64,000 bases of DNA, taken from positions 94,948,204 through 95,012,203 of the forward strand of contig NC_054704.1 in assembly GCF_016097555.1 (NCBI RefSeq), read 5' to 3'. The stretch is from Gigantopelta aegis. Lineage: Eukaryota; Mollusca; Gastropoda; Neomphalida; Peltospiridae. The first letter of the stretch is position 1, and each line of letters starts with the position of its first letter. The notes beneath the pieces are model-generated. The model saw only the letters and a program-made list of their open reading frames with translations, was not told where the DNA came from and did not search any database. Shown here in pieces: positions 1 to 11,970 of this stretch. Made by a program: the position numbers and the translations under genes.

Positions 1-60
1 ACTTGATATGCAGTATAAAGACATCAAGATCCATATTTAAGTTCAATCAATTGGTCAAAT

Positions 61-395
61 ATGGATGGATGGATGGATAAATCAATTGACTGATATATTG
101 ATGGATGGATGGATGGATGGATGGACGGACGGACGGACGGACGGACGGACGGACGGATGAATCAATTGATACATTGCTGGATGGATGGGTGGATGGATGG
201 ACGGATGGATAAATCGATTGATATATTGCTGGATGGATGGATGGATGGATGGATGGATGGATGGATGGATGGATGGATGGATGGATGGATGGATGGATGG
301 ATGGATGGACGGACAGATTGATAAATCAATTGATATATTGCTAGATGGATGGATGGATGGATAGATGGATGGATGGACGGATGGATGGATGGACA
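61..395. repeat. GGAT tetranucleotide array with interspersed unit
   Basis: TGGA repeats are interrupted three or four times by variants of TAAATCAATTGATATATTGC, giving a compound structure; some GGAC drift. Confidence 0.95.
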
Positions 396-1067
396 AACCC
401 AGAGATGCACCAGCCTAAAGCTATTACACATAAAACATTTAAGTTCGAAAAAACAAATGACATCCTTAATGCTCTTTCAGTGGCACTAAACTAGTCATAG
501 TCACGTTATTTTACAGTGGTAGAAAACTGTTGAGGTTATTAGCATGGTGGCCAGTAGCTGAACTCATAGAAGGCTATTGCCACAAACCTGACTTTCAGGA
601 GCTACTGACTTTATACATGTGCATGTATGTATCATGATTGTCTTGTCACAACAAACAGCTGTGATACATATTACTACAGCCACTGTAGTTTATACATACA
701 TGTATTCTTGTTGCAGGAAGTGTTCAAATATCCATATATTATGGCAAACAGTTATGGTTTAAAAATATTAAAGATGCCCTTAAACAACTCCATGGATTCC
801 TTTTCTCTTTCTTTATTGATGCCTAAGGAAAATACAGGTTGGTGTTAGAATTATCATCTCATGTGCAGCGTTTAAAAGCAGAGCATGTGGAGTGGATTTG
901 AATGTGTGTGGGGGGGGGGTGGGGGGTGGCACTGCCACAGTGATGGCTCGGTCTAGGTGATGGAAATTTTAGGGCCTGAGGTATCTCATAAGAACATTTT
1001 TAATTTTACTGAATCAATAGTTAAAATAAAGCATTTCCAGTTTTCTGAGCCCAATAATAGGGAAAAG
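396..1067. other. Intergenic, no feature seen
   Basis: AT-rich unique-looking DNA plus a short G-rich run; no exon-like reading frame. Confidence 0.5.
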
Positions 1068-1078
1068 TGTGTGTGTGT

Positions 1079-1135
<57 letters not shown>
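1068..1135. repeat. TG run followed by poly-G tract of about 57 bases
   Basis: TGTGTGTGTGTGG then uninterrupted G from about 1079 to 1135. A shorter G-rich run is at 908-926. Confidence 0.95.
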
Positions 1136-1575
1136 CTCTGTTCTGCAGCCCCTGTAAAGGATCAATTCCTATTAGTTGATAAACCCATCAATCGAGCATA
1201 CTGCCCCTTACATCCATTACTCCATAAGTGGAATGTGGGCCACGGAATGTCTGTGACACATAAAACACCTCTTACAGTTCATAATTAAAAATACTATGTA
1301 GCAATAGTAGTGTTGTTCTCTCAGTTTGCAAACCGAGTGGTTGCAACTGTTATATATTATGTAAAATCTTACAGTACAGGTTCATCCTACAAATGTAAAA
1401 AGTTGTTGACAGATATTAAGCCACCAATCACATCAATGAATTCATTGTGAAAGGTCACCTGGACACAGAAGATCACACTGGATTTGGCCAGATCTCCTAA
1501 CAGATATATGATACTCACTTTCCATTTTTCTTGACATAAAAAAGCAATGAATTATATTTAACCTTTTCAGGTCAG
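1136..1575. other. Intergenic, no feature seen
   Basis: Unique-looking sequence between the poly-G tract and the first SINE. Confidence 0.5.
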
Positions 1576-1872
1576 GACATAGTCCAGTGGTAAAGTGCTC
1601 GCCTGATGTGTGGTCGATCTGGGATCGATCCCCATCGGTGGGCCCATTGGCCTATTTCTCGTTCCAGTCAGTGCACCATGACTGATATATCAAAGGTTGA
1701 TATCCTGTCCTTGGGATGGTGCATATTAATGATCCCTTGCTACTAATGGAAAAAATTAAAAGGTTTCCTTTCTTAGACTATATGTCAAAATTACCAACTG
1801 TTTGAGATCCAATAGTTGATGATTAATAAATCAATATGCTCTAGAGGTGTCATTAAACAAAACAAACTTTAA
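1576..1872 (+). mobile_element. SINE, head A and tail A, full length
   Basis: The tRNA-like head has an A-box-like CATAGTCCAGTGGTAAAG and a B-box-like GGGATCGATCCC. The body has GATCCCTTGCTACTAATGG and the tail GATGATTAATAAATCAAT...CATTAAACAAAACAAAC. Strand is given as head to tail, for this and all SINE entries. Confidence 0.9.
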
Positions 1873-3117
1873 CTGGTTCATGTCTCTGCTGAAATGACAT
1901 CAATGACTGAGCCTGTCCATGATGTCAAGCTAATACTGTCACACAATGTGCCATCCTGTCCACTACGTAATTCAGTTAACAGTGCACCACATGCCACCAC
2001 ACTATGTAACGGTTAAAACAGACACCATGATTATATTATACCTGTTTTACCACATGCATGTACATGCATTTAACAAGGATAGTGTCCGTGCAGTGTATGT
2101 TCAAAACAATCATGAAATCAACACTTAAATTGCATGACAGACTCCAATTTACAATGTAATCTGTCAAGTCACAGTCAGTATATCTAATGGCTTAAGTCAA
2201 AGAGTGAACTTTACCAGTGTGAGAACTATCAGGATACACTATGTAAAGAACTGTCTTTTTTGTGTGTGTCCAGGACCACACAGTACATTCCGACATCTGA
2301 TCCCATTAATCTGACAGTTAAATATACTCATATGTCAAATTAGTGCTGTTTTTTCTAACCAGCTCTTAAGGTTATATACAAATCTAAAACATGTACATTC
2401 ATGCCATCTTTACCTTTTTTTTTTTTTTTTAAATTTAAATGCTTTTTTCTTTCTAAATGTCTATTTCTATTCCTACTCTTTCTTTCTCTCTCTCTTGATT
2501 AGCAGTGTCATCTCTCTCCCCCCCCCCCCCCCCCCCACTCTCCCTCTCTTCATTAGCAGGGTCATACACAGTGGGGGGTAGGGCACATTTATCCCACAGA
2601 AAAAAGTGTTCTTTTCAGTTTAAAAGTGCCCTGTTTTTCTTTGTTGGGAGAAGTTTTAGTGTCCTTATTATCTTTTTCTGTCCTTCCTCCCTAGGACTAA
2701 GTACAGCCCTGATCAGTATGCACATGGCTTGATATACACCAAATATAATTTACATTCCAGTCACAGAGAGAATGACAGCCACAGGGTGATCTGGCCATGA
2801 AGTGTTGGGCCTAAACTAATTGCAACAAACACCGTTCATCTTGAGGATATCCCAATCTGTATGTCTAATCTCTATGTGGATTGATTTTATTCAGCACATG
2901 TGTATCTCTACCATTGGAATATGTGAGTGTGCATGTACATAACAGCAATATCTATTCAAATGATAATATCTATTATGCAGCCATCTCTCTTAAGGGGCCA
3001 CCTGTCCTATATACCAAAAACCTGCTGGCCTTAGTACTTTCCCATCTGGGATCATTGATATATCACAGCCATACACAGCCCATGGTTTTATTCAGAATGT
3101 GTACTGATGCCACTGGA
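1873..3117. other. Intergenic, one weak duplication
   Basis: No coding signal. CCACCTGTCCTATATACC with CTTAGTACTTTCCCATCTGG (2998-3055) recurs in diverged form at 3911-3960, so a short dispersed repeat is present. Confidence 0.45.
2502..2537. repeat. Poly-C tract within CT-rich DNA
   Basis: About 20 C after CTCTCTCCC. Confidence 0.9.
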
Positions 3118-3176
3118 ATGTGTGTGTGTATGTATGTATGTGTGTGTCTGTGTGTGTGTCTGTGTGTGTGTGTGTA

Positions 3177-3212
<36 letters not shown>

Positions 3213-3298
3213 TGTGTGTGTCTGTGTGTGTGTGTGTATGTGTATGTATGTGTGTGTGTGTGTGTCCGTGTGTTTGTGCATGTGTGTCTGTGTGTGTC

Positions 3299-3329
<31 letters not shown>

Positions 3330-3386
3330 CTGTCTGTGTGTGTGTGTCCGTGTGTTTGTGCGTCTGTGTGTGTCTGTGTGTCTGTC

Positions 3387-3417
<31 letters not shown>

Positions 3418-3604
3418 CTATGTGTGTGTGTGTGTATGTCTGTGTGTGTGTGTGTCCTGTGTGTGTCTGTGTGTGTCTGTGTGTGTGTGTGTGTGTGTCT
3501 GTGTGTGTGTCTGTGTGTGTCTGTCTGTGTGTGTGTGTGTCCGTGTGTTTGTGCCAGTGTGTCTGTGTGTGTGTGTCTGTGTGTGTGTCTGTGTGTGTGT
3601 GTAA
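3118..3604. repeat. Imperfect TG/TCTG microsatellite, about 490 bp
   Basis: TGTGTG with frequent TCTG, TATG and CCGTGTGTTTGTGC interruptions; the last forms a weak higher-order pattern (near 3266, 3347 and 3541). Confidence 0.95.
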
Positions 3605-3764
3605 ATCTGTTTTAAATACACTATTTTAAATAGTGTGTTTGTGTGTGTCACTAGAGTGATTTGTTAATCAATGTTCTGGATGTAATTTTGACATAGTCTT
3701 ATAGAGAGGAAATCCACTGCCTTTTCCATTAATGCAACAGATCTTTTATAATATTATATGTCAG

Positions 3765-3898
3765 ACGTGTGGCCTTTGTGCCTGTCATGGTGCACTGGCA
3801 GGAACGAGAAATAGCTCAATAAGCCCAATGACAGGGATCGATCCCAGACCGACCACACATCAAGCGAGTGCTTTACCACTGGACTACATCCCACCCCA
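3765..3898 (-). mobile_element. SINE head A fragment
   Basis: It carries the complement of the type A head (GGGATCGATCCC and the TTTACCACTGGACTACATC A box) without the tail. Confidence 0.85.
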
Positions 3899-3964
3899 CC
3901 TCTCCAAAGAGACCACCTGTCCTATAAACTAAAGATCTGCCTTAGTACTTTCCTATTTGGGATA

Positions 3965-4766
3965 AATCATACATCAGAGTCAGATCAAGCCTAAAATAGC
4001 TGGGGGATTGGGGGGGGGGGGGGGTTAGCCTTTTCCAGCTGGACAAAAACAATCACTTGTGTGTTCAGAATTTTATACTGGGGGGCACCAATATGGAGGG
4101 GGCAATCACATTCTTACACGTTATGGGGCAACACTAAAACACTAAAACAATAAAGACAGGACGGTTATCAACTATAAATGGCACAAGTTTTGGGGTTGGG
4201 ATTGGGGTTTTTCATTTTTCTGCTAGGTATGGCCATGAATTTGTAGTACAAATTCCAGTTTTAATAAAAAAATATATCCCACAGGGGTTATACCTTCAGA
4301 AGAAAACAATGCTAAATTATTAGTATTGTATATATCTGACATCTCAAAACTTTATTCCCTAGCAAGGGTCTGATAATCAATAATACAATAATAAATACAT
4401 AACTTCAAATTAATCAACATCATATTAGTCCTGCATAGTGTACTAATGTGTGTTGTACAATGTTATACATTGTATAATAAAAATTAAAATGTGTAACATT
4501 TTACATGTTGTACATGTATTATGACATAGCATTGAAACATTGTTTTAGTTTTGTATATCATCCTTTTTGTAATATACACCACAGGTAGCACAAATATATA
4601 AACCCTAAAAACTACAATAAAATATATATTTGCTAGTTATTTGTTAAACTATTCATATCATGTTTGTGTGTTTGCATATAATACATAAATTTACATTGTC
4701 TATGAGATACGTAACAGGTGGTGCAGAAAAACTGTGCATAGGGGGATGGTGCTCATCACCCCCCCC

Positions 4767-4800
<34 letters not shown>

Positions 4801-5239
4801 ACATCCATCACCCTTGGCCTATACAAGATGTACCAAGTGTGCTAACAAAATTATCTTGAAATAAACATGTTGAAATGATACTGAAGTTCATTAGTAATAA
4901 ATTACTGTGTGTGGACCTGTTTCAGTGGTTGCGTCATTTGTGCATAACAGTATGTACATTTGAAGATTTCTGACGTTGATTTTTGCATGGGGAAAGTAAA
5001 AAATCTCTGTCACAGTCATAAAAATAAAGTTAAAACAAGCAAAGAAAGCAAGACTGAACTTGACCCACTAATAAAAACGGCACATGTATTTCTTAATACC
5101 TTTTTTCTACGATTTTCAGACTGTCATTTGAAAGACAACTTAATTTTAAAAACTATGGTCTGTCCTCAACTGTAGTGGTATCTAGTTTCTTGAAGTCACA
5201 TAATTGTCACGGTGTCTGCTGGCAAAACTCTCTTTATAC
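3965..5239. other. Intergenic, no gene seen
   Basis: AT-rich, with a poly-G run near 4012-4024 and the C/CA tract at 4755. A 71-codon frame at 4960-5175 has no recognisable content. Confidence 0.45.
4755..4800. repeat. Poly-C plus CA microsatellite
   Basis: ACCCCCCCCCC followed by (CA)n. Confidence 0.9.
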
Positions 5240-5592
5240 AGGGCTTCTAGAATGTTTTTAAAATCCACTAGCTATGGGATCAGTGATTTTAAACATTTAA
5301 TAGCCATGATTAAAATTCACTAGCCTTATTTTACTTTAAGTTAATACAATTTTACTAAATAATAGTAATAATCAGATATGTCACCTATAGAGGGAGATGT
5401 AGAGTTTAAAAACACTAATATTGGGAGGCTGGGGTGGGGGCAGGATATTCATATTTATAAAATAAACTTAACTACAACATTTGACAAAAAAATATTTCAC
5501 TAGCCATCAGACATCGCAATAGCAATTATTTACTAGCCCAACATTGAATATCACTAGCTATGGATATGGGGCTACTATAATCTAGAAGCCCT
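5240..5592. mobile_element. hAT-like MITE, 'CAGGGCTTCTAGA' family, copy 1
   Basis: Inverted termini CAGGGCTTCTAGAAT and ATAATCTAGAAGCCCTG flank about 350 bp of AT-rich DNA with repeated 'ACTAGCC' motifs. Flanks CTTTATA and CTTTACA suggest a 7-8 bp target duplication with one change. Confidence 0.8.
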
Positions 5593-6139
5593 GCTTTACA
5601 GATATTTGCTAAAAATATATGGTCTTTTAGCATAAATATCTTTCTGGATGTCTGTTTATATGTTTATTAAAATTCAGAATACAGCTTATATTTTTAACCC
5701 AACAATTTTTCTATTATAACCATTCATCTGCTAAACTTATTTATAACACAATTGCAAGACATCAGAATTGTTATATTCCTTTTCCAAAAATGTTGTCTGT
5801 TAACATTGGTTCTCCAGGACTCCATTTTGTAATTTGCCTTAAAATATTTAAAATCATTTTTATAAATTATTATAAGTACATTTTATTGAACAACATACAT
5901 GATTTGATCAAATACTGAAAGGTTTGTGCTGGAAAGTTTTTGCTGTAAGCTAGTATACCACTAAACGTTTCACTCACCGAAACAGGTAGCCTAAAGTAGT
6001 TAAACAATAATTGCGACTGATGCATGCTATCTGACGTACGTGCGGTAAACCTTTCTACATAGCGTCCAGTTTAGTGCTCATTTAAAGCTAGAAATACTAA
6101 TAAAAAGGTAACTATTTGGATAATAACTGTGTATAAATA
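5593..6139. other. Likely first intron of the 6410 gene, nothing else seen
   Basis: It follows the GTGAGA donor at 6292 in the minus direction; no convincing acceptor plus open frame was found. Confidence 0.4.
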
Positions 6140-6140
6140 T

Positions 6141-6216
<76 letters not shown>
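6140..6216. repeat. AT microsatellite
   Basis: About 38 AT units, less than 80 bp beyond the first intron donor of the 6410 gene. Confidence 0.95.
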
Positions 6217-6219
<3 letters not shown>

Positions 6220-6292
6220 TTAGAACTGAATGCTTATGCTCACCAAAACTGGTTCACCCAAAAATGCACGTTGATATATTTAATATTCTCAC

Positions 6293-6410
6293 CTTGAAAG
6301 AAAGCAACAATTTTCTCTGGGTGTTTAGATTCGCATAACACTGCCAGGGTAGTGATCAAAAGGAGCACAACACAGAGACCAGATAGTGTCTTCTCAGATG
6401 ATGTCGCCAT
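6293..6410 (-). CDS. First coding exon of an unrecognised secreted or membrane protein
   Basis: ATG at 6410-6408 sits in a strong context (AAAATGGCG). It opens 39 codons: MATSSEKTLSGLCVVLLLIT then TLAVLCESKHPEKIVAFFQ, followed by a canonical donor GTGAGA at 6292 in phase 1. The hydrophobic core followed by C-E-S fits a cleavable signal peptide. A longer in-frame start exists at 6470, but its sequence (MCGRYSSIPG) is not signal-like. No later exon was found in 1-6240, so the gene probably continues left of the window or through short exons I cannot call. I do not recognise the family. Confidence 0.6.
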
Positions 6411-6660
6411 TTTCGAGTGCTCCACTTTAATATCAATATCACCCGGAATAGAAGAATATCGTCCGCACAAAGTTATTCTCGTCCTGGGTACATCCTCATT
6501 AGCAGATGATTAATTAAATAATTAAGTAGCTTTATGATCGCACTTTCTTAACGTCAAACACGACGTCGCGTGCCTCCATTCCCGTTTTGATAGTAGTGAG
6601 CAAATACACATCTCACGTCAACTGACATTGGGAGAGTCGATTACAATGCGAAGGGGTGAC
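6411..6660 (-). promoter_or_regulatory. Probable promoter and 5'UTR of the 6410 gene
   Basis: This stretch is richer in CpG than its AT-rich surroundings (CACGACGTCGCGTG at about 6559-6572, with further CpGs to 6660) and lies immediately upstream of the minus-strand start codon. No TATA box was identified. It is called from position and composition only. Confidence 0.35.
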
Positions 6661-7044
6661 AGGCGATATACCGTGTCTGATATTTTATTATTCCGTTGAC
6701 ACTTGACAGATCAAATGTGTTTCATGCAAAATAATAATAATAATACCCTTGGTTGGTAGCAAATTGAACTAGTTTATGAACTGCAAATTTTTATAATACA
6801 GATTATGATTTGTATATAAACAAAATCATATAAATGTCTAGTTTGTTTTCTGGTTGACACAGTAAAACAAGGGGAAGTAATTCAATCCTGCAGGTGGTTT
6901 ATTGAGTACAGGAATGCCTATATAAAATTAATATTGAAAATAAAATTGTTTTCATTATGAGGTTTTGAATAATAAATATTAATTTGTACAAAAACATATT
7001 TTGTTGAGGGGATTTAGATAAAAACTAATTTGGTATTATTAAAA

Positions 7045-8405
7045 AGGTATTTTTATTATTTAAAGCTGCTCTCTCAAGTATATTTTAATTATTTAAAACT
7101 GCTCTCAAGAATATTTTTATTATTTAAAGCTGCTCTCAAGTATATTTTAATTATTTAAAGCTGCTCTCTCAAGAATATTTTTATTATTTAAAGCTGCTCT
7201 CTCAAGTATATTTTTATTATTTAAAGCTGCTCTCTCAAGTATATTTTAATTATTTAAAGCTGCTCTCAAGTATATTTTTATTATTTAAAGCTGCTCTCTC
7301 AAGTATATTTTTATTATTTAAAACTGCTTTCTCAAGTATATTTTAATTATTTAAAACTGCTCTCTCAAGTATATTTTAATTATTTAAAGCTGCTCTCAAG
7401 TATATTTTAATTATTTAAAGCTGCTTTCTCAAGTATATTTTTATTATTTAAAACTGCATTCTCGAGTATATTTTAATTATTTAAAGCTGCTCTCAAGTAT
7501 ATTTTAATTATTTAAAGCTGCTCTCTCAAGAATATTTTTATTATTTAAATCTGCTCTCTCAAGTATATTTTAATTATTTAAAACTGTTCTCTCAAGTATA
7601 TTTTTATTATTTAAAGTTGCTCTCAAGTATATTTTTATTATTTAAAGCTGCTCTCTCAAGTATATTTTTATTATTTAAAGCTGCTCTCTCAAGAATATTT
7701 TAATTATTTAAAATTGCTCTATCAAGTATATTTTAATTATTTAAAACTGCTTTCTCAAGTATATTTTTATTATTTAAAGTTGCTCTCTCAAGTATATTTT
7801 AATTATTTAAAACTGCTCTCTCAAGTATATTTTTATTATTTAAAGCTGCTCTCTCAAGTATATTTTTATTATTTAAAGCTGCTCTCTCAAGTATATTTTT
7901 ATTATTTAAAGCTGCTCTCAATTATATTTTAATTATTTAAAACTGCTGTCAATTATATTTTAATTATTTAAAACTGCTCTCTTCAAGTATATTATAATTA
8001 TTTAAAGTTGCTCTCTCAAGTATATTTTAATTATTTAAAACTGCTCTCTCAAGTATATTTTAATTATTTAAAACTGCTCTCTCAAGAATATTTTAATTAT
8101 TTAAAACTGCTCTGTCAAATATATTTTTATTATTTAAAGCTGCTCTCAAGTATATTTTAATTATTTAAAGCTGCTCTCTCAAGAATATTTTTATTATTTA
8201 AAGCTGCTCTCTCAAGTATATTTTAATTATTTAAAGCTGCTCTCTCAAGTATATTTTTATTATTTAAAGCTGCTCTCTCAAGAATATTTTTATTATTTAA
8301 AACTGCTCTGTCAAATATATTTTTATTATTTAAAACTGCTTTCTCAAGTATATTTTAATTATTTAAAGCTTCTGTCAAGTATATTTTTCATTATTTAAAA
8401 GTGCA
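7045..8405. repeat. 34-36 bp minisatellite, about 38 copies
   Basis: The unit is TATTTAAAGCTGCTCTCTCA + AGTATATTTTTAT, with TTAT/TAAT and CTCTCT/CTCT length variants. It begins about 640 bp upstream of the 6410 start codon. Confidence 0.95.
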
Positions 8406-8430
8406 CTCTCAAAAGTCATTAGATCCTCAG

Positions 8431-8431
<1 letters not shown>

Positions 8432-8480
<49 letters not shown>
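8432..8480. repeat. GT microsatellite
   Basis: About 24 GT units. Confidence 0.95.
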
Positions 8481-8482
<2 letters not shown>

Positions 8483-9540
8483 ACCCACATGTAAAACTAC
8501 CGGGTTTATTGTTTTTAATTTAGTATCAAACTTCAGTAGTTTAAATCTTAATTATCAGTCTACAAACTCCCATTATGCATTGTATGTGAGTCGAAAATAG
8601 AAATACATTTGATATAGTCATTAATTTCTCAAATTCTTTTTTCCTACATTACAAAAAGAAACTAATGATCATCTTACTTTGACTAGAACTACCCAAACAA
8701 TATTTATGAGTTCTTTGCATGTTTTATTCCAATTTCGATGAATAAAGGAAAAACTTCAATCTCAGGTGAACAAAGAAGAGAAAATGAAAATTGACTATTT
8801 TGAGTGAAGGTCATTTCTTGCCTGTGTGTTTCAAATAACAAGATATTGATGACTGTAAACAAATCTCAGATAGTCTAGTAGATGCACAGCTTAATTAGCT
8901 TTCTGCAGTCATTAGTAATAAGAGTTAGGATTGTGTGAAATGGAAGGTGGGTGATGGTGATGGGGGTGGGGGGAGTGGAGGTGCTAATGAAATGTCAGCC
9001 TTATAATTATGTTAATTAATAATTCATACCATTATAATGCCAGAAATACTGAATCAATTTTGTTTTTTATTAAAATAGGTGGGGTTTTTGTCTTCCCTCT
9101 GGTGATTTTCTTTATGTTTCATATGGTAATATAGTCTATAGTGAGAGGAAAACCTGATGTCAAATATAGCTATGGGTAATTTTTGGCATGCTTCCATCAG
9201 AAAACAGTACAAGCATGCCTGTCATGGACACCACCTCAGACCTCGTCAGAAAAGTATTCTCCTCTACGACTTGCCTACATCTCACCTCATTATGAAGTTA
9301 GGTTCCAGTAATAAAATCATTATTTTGATCAAAACACCCCACATACACTCATACTTCTAAAGTAAAAACAACACAAGTAATATCCAGCCGGACAACAATA
9401 TTTTATGTAGGTCTACACCTACCAAGACAAACAATACATTATACATGTATAGATTTGTGAAACAGAATATTTGGATCATGATGGGGGTGGAGGTGCCTCT
9501 CTCCAAAACCTACCCCTGGATATATTCCTACCAAAATATT
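8481..9540. other. Intergenic, no feature seen
   Basis: AT-rich with a short G-rich patch near 8945-8985; no exon-like frame. Confidence 0.5.
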
Positions 9541-9597
9541 AGTTTATATATATATATATACATACATACATACATACATACACACATACACACACAT

Positions 9598-9634
<37 letters not shown>

Positions 9635-9645
9635 CATACATACAT

Positions 9646-9714
<69 letters not shown>

Positions 9715-9758
9715 CATACATACATACATACACACACATACACACACACAGATATATA
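9541..9758. repeat. Compound TA / TACA / CA microsatellite
   Basis: Alternating blocks of (TA)n, (CATA)n and (CA)n; it borders the 9760 element. Confidence 0.95.
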
Positions 9759-10311
9759 TCAGGGCTCACGCGACCGGGCAAAGTGAGCCCAAACTTTGCT
9801 CTGACCAGCCTGACTTCGTTGTGCCAGTCACTGTAAGGGGACATCTGTGTCACCTTTTTAAAAATGGTCATCACTTGCAAGGTACACATCACGGATGAAT
9901 GGTGAAGAACTTGAGGAACACCTATTCATAGATAATAATTAAGTGTGAAGTGTCTGAGTGTTTGAAGAGAAATTGGCGCCACAAAATTGGCGACAGGCTC
10001 ACAGACAGACAGTCTAGCTTAGACAACACCCGTGTCTGGCACTAATAGTTGGCCCACACATACTACTAACTGTTGAAGCATATTGTCAGGCGAATGTGCA
10101 GGAAATTGTACAAGGGTTTGGGATCTAGACTATGTTGAGTGAATTTTTTAGGGAGTTTGGGTAATACATTGACAAAACATATTCGTTTGGAGCACCAGAT
10201 CTCGACGTGAAAAAAATGTGGGGAGTAATTAACTAGTTTTACGTAGACTTTGTCATAATGAAAAATTTCAAACTACAAAACAAATGTCCTAGCAGATTTT
10301 TAATAATAATA

Positions 10312-10592
10312 AGCGGTGACCTGTCCTACATACCCAGCGGCCACTTAAACTGACCTGTCATACACACCCAGAGGCCACTTAAACTGACCTGTCCTACATA
10401 CCCAGCGGCTACTTAAACTGACCTGTCATACACACCCAGCGGCCACTTAAACTGACCTGTCCTACATACACAGCGGCTACTTAAACTGACCTGTCATACA
10501 CACCCAGCAGCTACTTAAACTGACCTGTCCTACACACCCAGCGGCCACTTAAACTGACCTGACCTACACACCCAGCGGCCACTTAAACTGGA
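10312..10592. repeat. 34-bp minisatellite, eight copies
   Basis: The unit is CCACTTAAACTGACCTGTCC + TACACACCCAGCGG. It lies inside the 9760-11565 element. A related GTTAAGTGGCCACTG follows just after the array, in the opposite orientation. Confidence 0.9.
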
Positions 10593-10925
10593 TCCAAAGT
10601 CGCTAAAGTGCCCGTGTTAAGTGGCCACTGTAAATTCTATATAAAATTTTTTTAAACAACAGTGACAAGGTGCAGCAGAGAAGTAATGTTCACATCTTCA
10701 CTGATACTAGTACCTATTCAGTCTGACAACTACACAGTCACTGTGGAACGCATTTATAATTGCCTTTGGGTAATCTAAGCTTGACCATGGTAGATTAATC
10801 TACTAGGACAATACTCTGCATGGACTAGTTATTAAATGAAATGAGAAGACAAACCTGTGAGATAATGAATTCTAAACGGTTAAATTAGTGATTTTCAATT
10901 ACATTTCATTATTTCTAAAGGACAG

Positions 10926-11313
10926 AAAGAAATGTTTTATTTAACAACGCACTCAACACATTTTATTTACGGTTATATGGTGTCAGACATATGGTTATGG
11001 ACCACACAGATTTTGAGAGGAAACCCGCTGTCGCCACTACATGGGCTACTCTTTCTGATTAGCAGCAAGCGATCTTTTATTTGCGCTTCCTACAGGCAGG
11101 ATAACACAAACCATGGCCTTTGTTGAACCAGTTATGGATCACTGGTCAGTGCAAGTGGTTTACACCTACCCATTGAGCCTTGCGGAGCACTCACTCGGGG
11201 TTTGGAGTCAGTATCTGGATTAAAAATCCATTGCCTTGACTGAGATCCGAACCCAGTACCAACCAGTCTGTAGACCGATGGCCTAACCACAATGTCACCG
11301 AGGCCAGTTTCTA
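10926..11313 (-). mobile_element. SINE, head B and tail B, full length
   Basis: The tail GAAATGTTTTATTTAACAAC is at the left. The body contains AAACCCGCTGTCGCCACTAC. The head at the right has GATCCGAACCCAGTACC (B box) and GGCCTAACCACAATGTCACC (A box). It lies inside the 9760-11565 element. Confidence 0.9.
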
Positions 11314-11816
11314 AAGAAGGCGACATGTGGAAAGGTGATTTAAAAAAAAATTATAGAGCACAATCTCATATACATCAATTAGCAGTACAGACGGTAAATT
11401 TAAAAAATAATAATTAAAATACAGATTGTAAAAGTTAAGATAACTTCTTTTTTTAGTTTTTTTAAATTAAAAATTGAAGTCTCCCTGCTGTTAAAAACTT
11501 CACCCTCACTAAAGTCTGAGAGAGAAGTGACTTTGCTCTATGATTTGGACCTCGCGTGAGGCCTGATATATGTGTACTATTTTTCATGATTAACCAAATT
11601 AAGAATCTCAGTCAATAATGAAATATAAAAAATAACAAAAGAAAGCCTGTGTATTAATTAATATGCCGTGTTTATTGCTCACTCAGTACATTAGTGTTTG
11701 GTGACATAGCTGAGGCCACACCGATATCGTCAAATACAGGACATAATTGGTTACAATGAGTAACTGGTTACAGCAAATACCTGATACAGCAAATAGACTG
11801 GTTACAGAGACAGATG

Positions 11817-11970
11817 CAGTGGCGTAGCGTGGATTGCCAGCGCCCAGGGCAAGGCAAGTATTGCACCCCCTAACCAGTGGACCGTTAGCACTCTGCAAGT
11901 CCCTTCCACCAGTCCAGAATTTTCTGCCCACGGCAACCGCCCCGGTGGCCCCGCCCACGCTACGCCACTG
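11817..11970. mobile_element. MITE with CAGTGGCGTAGCGTGG ends, copy 1
   Basis: About 154 bp with inverted termini CAGTGGCGTAGC / GCTACGCCACTG and an exact 8-bp target duplication GACAGATG. This is hAT-type by ends and duplication length, and GC-rich against AT-rich flanks. Confidence 0.88.

Larger units (their letters stand above)
9760..11565. mobile_element. Probable non-autonomous hAT-like element, 1.8 kb
   Basis: Termini CAGGGCTCACGCGA and its near-complement TCGCGTGAGGCCTG, each followed inward by a GAGCAAAGT motif, lie between ATATATAT and ATATATGT flanks (8-bp duplication, ambiguous because of the TA repeat). The inside holds a 34-bp minisatellite and a SINE but no transposase frame. 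Confidence 0.6.

Noticed and set aside
82..431. Ser/His/Pro- and Trp/Met/Asp-rich frames
   Set aside because: Translation of GGAT repeats; the same applies at 52735-53086.
957..1288. Poly-Gly frames
   Set aside because: Caused by the poly-G tract.
2881..3651. Long Cys/Val-rich frames on both strands
   Set aside because: Pure translation of a TG microsatellite.
7714..7932. Regular LLSQVYF repeat frame
   Set aside because: The minisatellite unit happens to be open in this phase; nothing suggests translation.
9445..9892. Tyr/Ile/His- and Cys/Val-rich frames
   Set aside because: Compound TA/CA microsatellite.
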